From positions 1 to 7,859 of the forward strand of contig JBCDBL010000155.1 of the NCBI GenBank assembly GCA_039183635.1: a stretch of DNA of 7,859 nt, given 5' to 3'. Within the stretch, counting starts at the first letter, position 1. The number at the start of each line of letters is the position of its first letter. Source of the DNA: JBCDBL01 sp039183635 (GTDB lineage Bacteria > Pseudomonadota > Alphaproteobacteria > Caulobacterales > Parvularculaceae). Below, piece by piece: positions 1 through 5,208 of this stretch. The notes beneath the pieces were generated by a model, which was not told where the DNA came from, did no database searches, and worked only from the letters and a program-made list of their open reading frames with translations. Made by a program: the position numbers and the translations under genes.

Positions 1-110
1 GAGATCCCGTCCCAGTCGATCAACGCATCAATCCGGTCAAGCCGCGCATTCGCCCCATGGCGCGCCACCGCCGCATCTGCAAACCCAAGCTGACCTGACA
101 TACGCTCCAT
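1..110 (-). CDS. IS5-family transposase, N-terminal fragment (runs off window)
   Basis: Reading the minus strand from an ATG at 110 gives 36 codons beginning MERMSGQLGFADAAVARHG and continuing to ...LIDWDGI at the window edge. The GQ-GF-D start followed by NARLDRIDALIDW resembles the N-terminal region of IS5-family (DUF772-type) DDE transposases, which cut and rejoin the ends of their own element. A strong ribosome binding site, GGAGG, lies 5 nt upstream of the ATG (plus-strand 116-120), which supports this start; a second in-frame ATG at 101 (MSGQ...) is possible. The catalytic domain lies outside the window, so intactness cannot be judged. I could not place the terminal inverted repeat of the element in the 111-170 region. 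The family call rests on remembered N-terminal similarity. Confidence 0.7.
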   Translation of the reverse strand, partial: MERMSGQLGFADAAVARHGANARLDRIDALIDWDGI

Positions 111-169
111 GAAAACCTCCCGACAAAACAAAAAAGCAACACATCATGCTTCGCATGTTTCGCAACAAT

Positions 170-300
170 CCCCGAGGGGGAGAGGGTTAGGGTGAGGGGG
201 AGAGATTTGGGAGAAACCAACGTGCATCCCTCCCCCTCACCCGAAATTGCAATCGCAATTTCGACCTCTCCCCGAGGGGGAGAGGTGAGACGCCGCGCTG
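170..300. repeat. Dispersed palindromic intergenic repeat, two facing units
   Basis: Several nested palindromes lie close together. The 12-mer GGGTGAGGGGGA at 190-201 is matched by its perfect inverted copy at 231-242. A 9-bp stem CGAAATTGC/GCAATTTCG (242-250 and 255-263) closes a 4-nt loop. A second 9-bp stem CCTCTCCCC/GGGGAGAGG (265-273 and 277-285) closes a 3-nt loop. A related CCCCGAGGGGGAGAGGG unit also begins at about 172. This purine/pyrimidine-skewed, hairpin-rich sequence resembles high-copy intergenic repeats (REP-like) seen in many alphaproteobacterial genomes. Apparent open frames through it are low-complexity and are not taken as genes. Its function is unknown; a role in transcript ends or as a small non-autonomous mobile unit is inference. 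Confidence 0.7.
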
Positions 301-340
301 CGCCAGGCATCAGATGTTCCATATGCAATCGCCCTGCGCG

Positions 341-378
341 CGGGGGGAGATGTCGGCGAGAGCCGACGGAGGGGGCCT
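341..378. repeat. GTCGGC/GCCGAC hairpin repeat unit
   Basis: A perfect 6-bp stem GTCGGC (352-357) and GCCGAC (362-367) closes a GAGA loop and is flanked by G-runs (CGGGGGGAGAT before, GGAGGGGGCC after). The unit looks like another common alphaproteobacterial dispersed intergenic repeat and sits close to the palindromes at 170-300. Together they fill most of the gene-free stretch from 111 to 460, in which I see no credible coding sequence or structural RNA. Confidence 0.5.
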
Positions 379-441
379 TGCCGGCCCATTACTATTTTGA
401 GCAGCACCGGCAACAGGCAGGTTCGCCCCCCTCGACCCTTC

Positions 442-469
442 GGGCGTTGAAAGGATACTTTCAACGCCC
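442..469 (-). terminator. Strong hairpin at the 3' end of the glycosyltransferase operon
   Basis: A perfect 12-bp stem, GGGCGTTGAAAG at 442-453 and CTTTCAACGCCC at 458-469, closes a 4-nt GATA loop. The TGA stop codon of the minus-strand DUF2064 gene (461-463) lies inside one arm, so the hairpin forms exactly at the operon's end. No U-tract follows on the minus strand, so it is either an atypical terminator or a 3'-end stabiliser. Confidence 0.55.
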
Positions 470-1102
470 CCTCATACGGCTTACGGGTCCGGCGTGGATA
501 TAGTCTTTATAATCAGCCTGCGTATCGACGTCTTGCAAAACGCCCAGCCTTTCAACCCGTAAGCTCTCCGGCATCCCCGCCAACGTGTCCCGAAGAGCAT
601 AAGAACTCGACCATCTCACGCCTTGAAAGACCTGGGACGCAAACAATCCCGGTCGCTCCTTAATGCGCTTAAGGCCGATCAGCCAATACCCCCCATCCGG
701 CGCGGGACCAACCACGGCGTCGGCAGACATCAGCTTGCGGAAGGCCGCAGCAATATGGCCGGGCGAGACGCCAGGAATATCCCCGCCTATGATCACAACA
801 GGTCCCGGCGGCGCGGACGCGAACACCCGGCCCATGCGCGCGCCAAGATCCCCCGCCCCTTGCGGCGCGGCCGGCAGCGCGGGCGGTCGGGCGAACCCCA
901 GAGCCTCCGGGCGGTCATAGGCGAGAATTGTGCGCCAACGCTTGTCTTGGCCGAGGCCCTTCAGAACCCGAGCGCTTTCCCGGCGGTAAAAATTCATCGC
1001 CGCGCCGCCGCCGATGTCCTTGGCCAAACGCGTTTTCGCCCGGCCCATCAAGGGCGCCTTGGCGAACACATAAAGACGGCGCGCCCACCCCGCCTCAACC
1101 AT
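461..1102 (-). CDS. TIGR04282 / DUF2064 family transferase (GT-A-like)
   Basis: This 213-aa protein matches the DUF2064/TIGR04282 family, named 'rSAM/selenodomain-associated transferase 1' or 'arsenosugar biosynthesis glycosyltransferase'. Visible family motifs are FAKAP (13-17) with KTRL (23-26) at the nucleotide-binding N-terminus, GGDIP (106-110) as the likely metal/sugar-nucleotide site, PAPDGGYWLIGL (133-144), and the C-terminal LQDVDT (189-194). The length is normal for the family and no membrane segment or signal peptide is seen, so it should be cytosolic. The start at 1102 overlaps the end of the upstream GT2 gene by 8 nt, indicating translational coupling in one operon. The two families often occur side by side. 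The acceptor and donor are unknown; the arsenosugar label comes from gene neighbourhoods of other members, and no arsenic or ArsS gene is visible here. Confidence 0.88.
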   Translation of the reverse strand: MVEAGWARRLYVFAKAPLMGRAKTRLAKDIGGGAAMNFYRRESARVLKGLGQDKRWRTILAYDRPEALGFARPPALPAAPQGAGDLGARMGRVFASAPPGPVVIIGGDIPGVSPGHIAAAFRKLMSADAVVGPAPDGGYWLIGLKRIKERPGLFASQVFQGVRWSSSYALRDTLAGMPESLRVERLGVLQDVDTQADYKDYIHAGPVSRMRGR

Positions 1103-1796
1103 AGCGCCCTACAATCTTGTCCGGCGCGACGCCAGCATAATACATCGCAAGACACCGGAGATTTGTCATTACCCTGCGGGCATATCCATCCCGACCATAG
1201 CGCTCAGCGCTGGTCACCGCATCGGCGGACAACATTTCAAGGCGTCCGCGCCCAATCCGGCGCACCATATCCACATCCTCCATCAACGGCATATCTTCTG
1301 AAAATCCGCCTACGGCGTCATAAAGCGCCCTGGAGACAAGCAACCCCTGGTCGCCGTAGGGCAACCCAAACAAAGCGCAGCGCAGCGCAACCCCCGCCTC
1401 CAAAACCCGCGCCGGCCAGCGCGTATCGTCGAGGCGAAAACGGAACGCCCCGGCGCGCGCGTCATCACGCTCCATATGCGTCCGGGCGACTGTCGTCCAG
1501 TCAGGCGCGAGGAGTGTGTCGGCGTGTAAAAACAATAACCATGGCGCGCGCGCCGCCCTCGCCCCGGCGGCCAACTGCCGGCCCCGCCCCCTGGCCCCCC
1601 TTACGATAACGGCGCCGGCGGCCTGGCCGGCGGCGAGCGTGTCATCTTGCGAGCCTCCATCGGATACGACGACCTCCTTTACAAGACCTTCAAGCGCTGC
1701 GGGCACAAGCGCGTTAAGGCACGCGGGAAGCACGCCGGCGGCGTTTAGGGTTGGAATAACGATGGATATTTTCCGATCTGCCATGGTCGGCATCAT
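1095..1796 (-). CDS. TIGR04283 family GT2 glycosyltransferase
   Basis: This is a family-2 GT-A glycosyltransferase of the TIGR04283 type ('rSAM/selenodomain-associated transferase 2'), predicted to transfer a sugar from a nucleotide donor to an unknown acceptor. From the chosen start it is 233 aa. Motifs in order are ISIVIPTLN (10-18), DGGSQDDT (46-53), LHADT at 90-94 in the place of the metal-binding DxD, YGDQG (147-151), and LMEDVD (171-176) carrying the likely catalytic acidic residue. The start at 1796 was chosen because a GAGAGGA sequence lies 10 nt upstream. A start at 1784 (MADRK) is equally family-like. An in-frame ATG at 1850 has no ribosome binding site and would add residues the family does not need. 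It is the first gene of a two-gene operon with the DUF2064 gene. The upstream region contains a Fur box centred 83 nt from the start. Confidence 0.88.
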   Translation of the reverse strand: MMPTMADRKISIVIPTLNAAGVLPACLNALVPAALEGLVKEVVVSDGGSQDDTLAAGQAAGAVIVRGARGRGRQLAAGARAARAPWLLFLHADTLLAPDWTTVARTHMERDDARAGAFRFRLDDTRWPARVLEAGVALRCALFGLPYGDQGLLVSRALYDAVGGFSEDMPLMEDVDMVRRIGRGRLEMLSADAVTSAERYGRDGYARRVMTNLRCLAMYYAGVAPDKIVGRYG

Positions 1797-1843
1797 CGCG
1801 GGACAGTCCTCTCGGTCAACCAGGAAAGATCCAACAAAATAGC

Positions 1844-1872
1844 TTGACATTTAGGGATAAATCGGTGATATT
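1844..1872 (+). promoter_or_regulatory. Sigma-70-type promoter for the 136-aa gene
   Basis: A consensus -35 TTGACA (1844-1849) is followed after a 17-nt spacer by GATATT (1867-1872), a 4/6 match to TATAAT. Transcription would start near 1879, giving a leader of about 25 nt before the ATG at 1904. The -10 overlaps the Fur palindrome, so Fur binding should block RNA polymerase. Confidence 0.55.
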
Positions 1873-1890
1873 GATAATGATTATCAATAT
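1868..1890. promoter_or_regulatory. Perfect Fur box (23-bp palindrome)
   Basis: An 11-bp arm ATATTGATAAT (1868-1878) and its exact inverted copy ATTATCAATAT (1880-1890) surround a single G at 1879. The core TGATAAT-G-ATTATCA is a perfect 7-1-7 Fur recognition sequence. It lies between the divergent GT2 operon (start about 1796) and the unknown 136-aa gene (start 1904) and overlaps the -10 of the latter's promoter. On the minus strand it also covers a possible -10 (TATCAA, 17 nt after TTGGAC), so it may control both directions. Fe(II)-Fur repression when iron is sufficient is the expected mode, by family knowledge. Confidence 0.85.
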
Positions 1891-1903
1891 TACGTCCAAA
1901 CCT

Positions 1904-2314
1904 ATGCAATTGCTACATTCACCCTCTGCGGAAACAGATTTCTCAGCGCTTTTTAGAAAATGCGCGTTGCGAGACAGCGCACAGCCTTGCACTGCGTTGC
2001 AATACGCCATTCGAACCCTGGCGGGGGTTATCAAATCCGGCTCCCGACAGCGCGGCGGCGCAAGCAATGAGCCATGTCGTTGCACCCCGGGAGAAGACGC
2101 CTACGTCCTCGCCCTTATCAGCGCCATCCAACATGGCGAAGAACAACGCGCTGGCCTTTTAGCGCTGTGGCTGGTCTCAAAGTCAGACCAAAAGCCCCTT
2201 CTGCGCGCAGCGAAAACCTGCGCCAACCTCCTATGCGAAGCTGACGTTCTTTTGCCAGAACAGCCGCCGAAGACGCCCCCGAAACAGCCAAGACCGCTCA
2301 CGCTGGTGGCTTAA
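1904..2314 (+). CDS. Unrecognised 136-aa protein behind a Fur box
   Basis: I do not recognise this protein. It begins MQLLHSPSAETDFSALFRKC and ends with a proline-rich tail (PEQPPKTPPKQPRPL, 118-132). Between these are two leucine/alanine-rich segments that look helical (about 66-91 and 99-117). There are six cysteines: C20, C29, a C58-R-C60 pair, C106 and C111. No signal peptide or membrane segment is evident, so it is probably cytosolic. The ATG at 1904 was chosen because it follows the promoter and Fur box by 14 nt; a longer frame from a TTG at 1844 would begin inside the -35 element and is unlikely. No clear ribosome binding site precedes the ATG, which lowers confidence. The position predicts expression under iron limitation. 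The cysteines could bind metal or an Fe-S cluster, but that is speculation. Confidence 0.6.
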   Translation: MQLLHSPSAETDFSALFRKCALRDSAQPCTALQYAIRTLAGVIKSGSRQRGGASNEPCRCTPGEDAYVLALISAIQHGEEQRAGLLALWLVSKSDQKPLLRAAKTCANLLCEADVLLPEQPPKTPPKQPRPLTLVA

Positions 2315-2466
2315 AAGCAACATCGTTTCCATCCAAATCACACCGATGCTTTCAAGTTTTTGGCGTCATGTATTTGCAAACGGCGAGCTGGCGTCCTCTT
2401 CGACTGGAAACGTGCAAAGACGGGGACTGAAAGCGATTGAGCGATCTCGATCGATCCGAAATCGTT

Positions 2467-3072
2467 TTAGTAGCGGGCAAGCTCGCCAAACGGTACGCGC
2501 ACGCTTAGCATAACGCCTTCATTATCATACCGTCCGTGGGCGTTCTGAATCACATGATGTTTGTCGAGACCGCCCGCATCAAAGTCTTTATAAGATAAAT
2601 CTATAAGAGCAGCCCGGTTCAAACGCATTGCGACGCCGCCCATTGTGCGCCAGGACGATGCATCGAAATCATCGTCGACCAAAACAAAAAACCGCCGCGT
2701 TACGCCGTTCAGCGCATCATGGCAAGCACTCACCCAATCGACCCATTCCGGACACTCGCCAGCGTCAATCGCCTCTTTAATGCCCGCGACAACCCTGTCT
2801 TTAGAGGCTGTACGCTCCGCCTCGAGAACTTTGCGGTTTTCATGGTATACGGAAGGAAACAAGGAATCGTCCGACGACGCCGCCACTTTTTCGGTTGCAA
2901 CGGTTACACGCTCATGGGGCTCGAAGAAGATATCGGCCCCCGCTTTGTCCGTGAAAACGACGTCGAATCCCATGTGCGCGGCGGCGCGAGCGCCGAGCGC
3001 GGCCTCTTCGGCCAAACACGGCGATGCTGCGGCGACGCAGAAAAGCGAAGATATGAACAAGGTTCGGTTCAC
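2467..3072 (-). CDS. Unrecognised exported (periplasmic) protein, 201 aa
   Basis: The protein starts with a clear Sec-type signal peptide: MNRT, a hydrophobic stretch LFISSLFCVAAASP, and a likely cleavage after CLA (residue 21). The mature part of about 180 aa has no membrane segment, so it should be periplasmic or secreted. It contains a cysteine pair C107/C117 in ECPEWVDWVSACHDAL that could form a disulfide, an acidic VDDDFD stretch (132-137), and a hydrophobic C-terminus VMLSVRVPF. I recognise no family and assign no function. The start is GTG at 3072, preceded by GAGAG with 6-nt spacing; this start places the signal peptide exactly at the N-terminus. The gene stands alone, convergent with the 136-aa gene across a 152-bp gap (2315-2466) in which I see no strong terminator. 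Confidence 0.7.
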   Translation of the reverse strand: MNRTLFISSLFCVAAASPCLAEEAALGARAAAHMGFDVVFTDKAGADIFFEPHERVTVATEKVAASSDDSLFPSVYHENRKVLEAERTASKDRVVAGIKEAIDAGECPEWVDWVSACHDALNGVTRRFFVLVDDDFDASSWRTMGGVAMRLNRAALIDLSYKDFDAGGLDKHHVIQNAHGRYDNEGVMLSVRVPFGELARY

Positions 3073-3209
3073 AGCAATCTCTCTTCAATTCACGATTATG
3101 TTAGCTCAATATTGCGGCGAATACACGTCATTTTTGTTGAAATTCCCAAAACAGTTCATCTTATCGATGTAAGCGAAACAGGCGCCAGAATAGCGCAGCA
3201 ACCATAAAT

Positions 3210-3224
3210 GTTCTTGATTTGTTC
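3210..3224. promoter_or_regulatory. LexA (SOS) box, alphaproteobacterial type
   Basis: GTTC (3210-3213) is followed by seven bases TTGATTT and a second GTTC (3221-3224), a perfect GTTC-N7-GTTC direct repeat, the established LexA recognition sequence of alphaproteobacteria. It ends 18 nt before the ATG of the radical SAM gene, a position where LexA would cover the promoter. A weak promoter TTGATT (3214-3219), 17 nt, TAGAAC (3237-3242) overlaps it. The opposite gene (start 3072) is 138 bp away and less likely to be the target. Confidence 0.7.
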
Positions 3225-3242
3225 TGAAATGGGCGCTAGAAC

Positions 3243-4354
3243 ATGGCCATGGCTCGCGTCGCGCACTTGTCTTTTCAACCGCCCAAATCGCCCGGAAAGG
3301 GCAAGGGGCGCGGCGCGCAGTCTAATGAAAGCGGCCGGTACGAGGTTGAAAAGCGGGAGGAGGCCCATGACGGATGGGCGCTGGAGCCGGACCCCGTTCC
3401 CGGCACGACGGTGACCGAAGAAAGCCCGCGCAAGATCATAACGTTCAACAAGTCTCCCTACGTCGGGTTTGATCGCTCCATTAACCCTTATCGCGGCTGC
3501 GAACATGGCTGCATTTACTGTTTCGCTCGCCCCACCCACGCTTATATGGGCCTGTCGCCGGGCCTTGATTTCGAAAACCGGCTGTTCGCCAAACCCTCGG
3601 GGCCGAAGCTTCTGGAGGCGGAGCTGTCGGCGCCCACTTACAAGCCGCGCGCCATCGCCATTGGGACGAACACGGACCCTTACCAGCCGATCGAGCGCCA
3701 GTATCTTATTATGCGCGGCGTCCTGACGGTTCTTTCCCGGTTCAACCATCCTGTGACGATACTGACGAAATCCGGTCTTATTACACGGGACCTCGATATC
3801 CTGGCGCCGATGGCGAAAAAAGGCCTCGCCCGGGCCATGGTGTCGATCACCACCGAGGACAAGGCCCTCGCCCGGTCGATGGAGCCGCGGGCCTCCTCTC
3901 CGACGCGGCGGTTCGAGGCGCTGAAGCCCTGGCGGACGCCGGCGTGCCCACGGGCGTTATGACAGGGCCCATGATCCCGGCCTTGAACGACGATGAGATG
4001 GAGACGATTTTGGGCAAGGCGGCGGATCTCGGGGCGACGTTCGCCGCCCACACCATCCTGCGCCTCCCCCTGGAGGTGGCGCCCCTGTTCAAGGAATGGC
4101 TGACCGCCTACGCCCCGACCCGGGCGGAACGCATTATGCGCCACATTCGGGAGATGAACGGCGGGCGGGACTATGACGTCCACTGGTCCCGGGGCGGCGA
4201 GGTGAAGGGTGTCTACGCCAAGCTGATCCATCAAAGGTTCCGCGCCGCGATACGCCGCTTCGGCCTCGACGGCGAACGGCGGCCCCTCGACCTTTCGCAA
4301 TTCCGGGTTCCCTCGGCGCTCTCAGGCCAGATGTCGCTTTTTGACGAATCATGA
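3243..4354 (+). pseudogene. PA0069-family radical SAM protein, frameshifted
   Basis: This encodes a radical SAM protein of the PA0069 family (COG1533, related in annotation to SplB spore photoproduct lyase). Markers are GRGAQSNESGRY near the N-terminus, DRSINPYRGCEHGCIYCFAR carrying the CX3CX2C cluster (C86, C90, C93) that binds the SAM-coordinated [4Fe-4S], GTNTDPYQP, and TKSGLITRD. The reading frame from 3243 stays family-like through MEPRASSPTRRFEALK (to 3926), then turns to nonsense and stops at 3962. The expected continuation ALADAGVPTGVMTGP is found at once in the -1 frame from 3926 and runs normally to 4354 (ending SGQMSLFDES). One G appears to be missing in AAGCCCTGG, expected AAGGCCCTGG. 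The restored protein would be about 370 aa, the family's normal length. Either the gene is newly inactivated or the sequence has an error. A start at 3249 (MARVA) is also possible. The LexA box upstream suggests a DNA-damage role, which is unproven for the family. Confidence 0.85.
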
Positions 4355-4367
4355 GGAGATCGCCATG

Positions 4368-4383
4368 TTAACCTTTCGTTAAC
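4368..4383 (+). promoter_or_regulatory. CtrA box upstream of rnhB-ccrM
   Basis: TTAA (4368-4371), seven bases CCTTTCG, then TTAAC (4379-4383) form a perfect TTAA-N7-TTAA(C) site, the established recognition sequence of the cell-cycle regulator CtrA. It lies 23 bp upstream of the rnhB start in the 52-bp gap after the radical SAM gene. A GANTC site (GAATC, 4346-4350) is 17 bp upstream of it. No convincing -10 follows, as is common for CtrA-dependent promoters. Confidence 0.75.
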
Positions 4384-4406
4384 CCTGACTTTGATGCGCC
4401 CGAGAC

Positions 4407-5090
4407 ATGCCGAGCCGCTCCTCATCGCCCTCCAAACGCGCCCTCGCGACACGTGACGCGACGGCCTATCCGGCCCGGCCGACGTTCGAGCTAGAGGACA
4501 GTCTGCCCGGCCTTGTCGCCGGCATCGACGAGGCCGGGCGCGGCCCCTGGGCGGGTCCTGTGGTGGCCGCGGCGGCGATTTTGAACCCGAACTGCACCCC
4601 GGCGGGCATCAAGGATTCGAAAAAGCTCAGCGACAAGCGCCGCAAGGAAATCGCCAGCGCCCTTTGGAAAACCGCGCGCATCGGCGTCGGCGTCGCCACG
4701 GTGGAGGAGATCGACCAGCTGAACATCGGCAACGCCACCTTGCTGGCCATGGCCCGGGCCGCCGCCAACCTGCCGGTGCGGCCGACGACGGCGATCGTCG
4801 ACGGCAAATGGGCGCCGAAGCTCTCGGTGCCAGCCTATACGGTGGTCAAGGGCGATGCGAAGTCGCTGTCGATCGCCGCAGCCTCCATCATCGCCAAAAC
4901 CGCCCGGGACCGAATGATGGAGGAGCTGGCGGAGCGCTATCCCGGCTACGCCTGGGACCGCAACAAAGGCTATGGCGTCGCCGCCCACCGGGAGGGGCTG
5001 GAGCGCCACGGCGTCACCCCATATCATCGGCGCTCTTTCGCACCGATCCACAATATGTTGTGCGCGGACTCTCTCCAGCCCTTTTGTTAA
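4407..5090 (+). CDS. rnhB: Ribonuclease HII
   Basis: This is ribonuclease HII, the cytosolic endonuclease that cuts the RNA strand of RNA-DNA hybrids and nicks 5' of single ribonucleotides misincorporated in DNA, starting ribonucleotide excision repair. At 227 aa it has the full set of motifs: GIDEAGRGPWAGPV (39-52) with D41 and E42 and the GRG loop, DSKKLS (70-75), the third acid in VDG (D132), the fourth in KGDAKSLSIAAASIIAK (D150), GYG (188-190), and HR-SFAP near the C-terminus. The DEDD active site is therefore intact. The first 35 residues are a variable basic/polar extension; starting at 4407 has only a weak GAG ribosome binding site. The gene follows a CtrA box and precedes ccrM, a conserved pairing in alphaproteobacteria, so it may share cell-cycle control with the methyltransferase. 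Confidence 0.96.
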   Translation: MPSRSSSPSKRALATRDATAYPARPTFELEDSLPGLVAGIDEAGRGPWAGPVVAAAAILNPNCTPAGIKDSKKLSDKRRKEIASALWKTARIGVGVATVEEIDQLNIGNATLLAMARAAANLPVRPTTAIVDGKWAPKLSVPAYTVVKGDAKSLSIAAASIIAKTARDRMMEELAERYPGYAWDRNKGYGVAAHREGLERHGVTPYHRRSFAPIHNMLCADSLQPFC

Positions 5091-5205
5091 CGATTTCAGC
5101 GCCGCCAAAGCATCAAAATAATTCCCCAGCGGACTCTTGACGCGGGAATCGCTTTGACTCACTGTGCCCCTCCGACAGCATTTAAGGGACCGAAGGAAGA
5201 GAGTC
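5067..5205. promoter_or_regulatory. GANTC cluster in the ccrM upstream region
   Basis: Five CcrM recognition sites occur within 139 bp: GACTC 5067-5071 (last codons of rnhB), GACTC 5132-5136, GAATC 5146-5150, GACTC 5156-5160 and GAGTC 5201-5205, the last directly at the ribosome binding site of ccrM. Elsewhere in the 7.9 kb I found only about five (including 2547, 2864, 2965, 4346 and 4614). Two possible -35 elements lie among them (TTGACG 5137-5142, TTGACT 5154-5159), without a clear -10. A CtrA half-site TTAA is at 5182-5185. Regulation of ccrM by the methylation state of its own promoter, through GcrA, is known in Caulobacter; that it holds here is inference. Confidence 0.65.
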
Positions 5206-5208
5206 CGT

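Noticed and set aside
170..378. CRISPR-like array
   Set aside because: The repeats are palindromes of different kinds with no regular spacing and no unique spacers.
192..503. Open frame on the plus strand through the intergenic repeats
   Set aside because: It runs through palindromic repeats and its translation is low-complexity with no family resemblance.
623..1609. Long plus-strand frame of 328 codons opposite the glycosyltransferase operon
   Set aside because: It is rich in Arg, Pro and Ala, as expected for the antisense of GC-rich genes, and both minus-strand genes have clear family motifs.
1844..1903. TTG start at 1844 for the Fur-box gene, adding 20 residues
   Set aside because: The TTG is the first half of the TTGACA -35 element, so it would not be in the transcript from that promoter.
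3237..3251. Leaderless transcript starting at the second ATG (3249) of the radical SAM gene
   Set aside because: The TTGATT-17-TAGAAC promoter is only a weak match, so the start site cannot be fixed from sequence.
3921..3930. Programmed -1 frameshift in the radical SAM gene
   Set aside because: No slippery heptamer or clear downstream structure is present, and the family is encoded in one frame; a mutation or sequence error is simpler.
3243..4354. Radical SAM gene as partner of the 'rSAM-associated' transferases at 461-1796
   Set aside because: It is of the PA0069 family, on the other strand, 1.4 kb away and under a different regulator; the name association refers to other radical SAM families.
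4365..4382. Mini-frame ATG-TTA-ACC-TTT-CGT-TAA with an AGGAG 8 nt upstream
   Set aside because: It encodes only five residues and coincides with the CtrA box, which explains the sequence better; it is probably chance.
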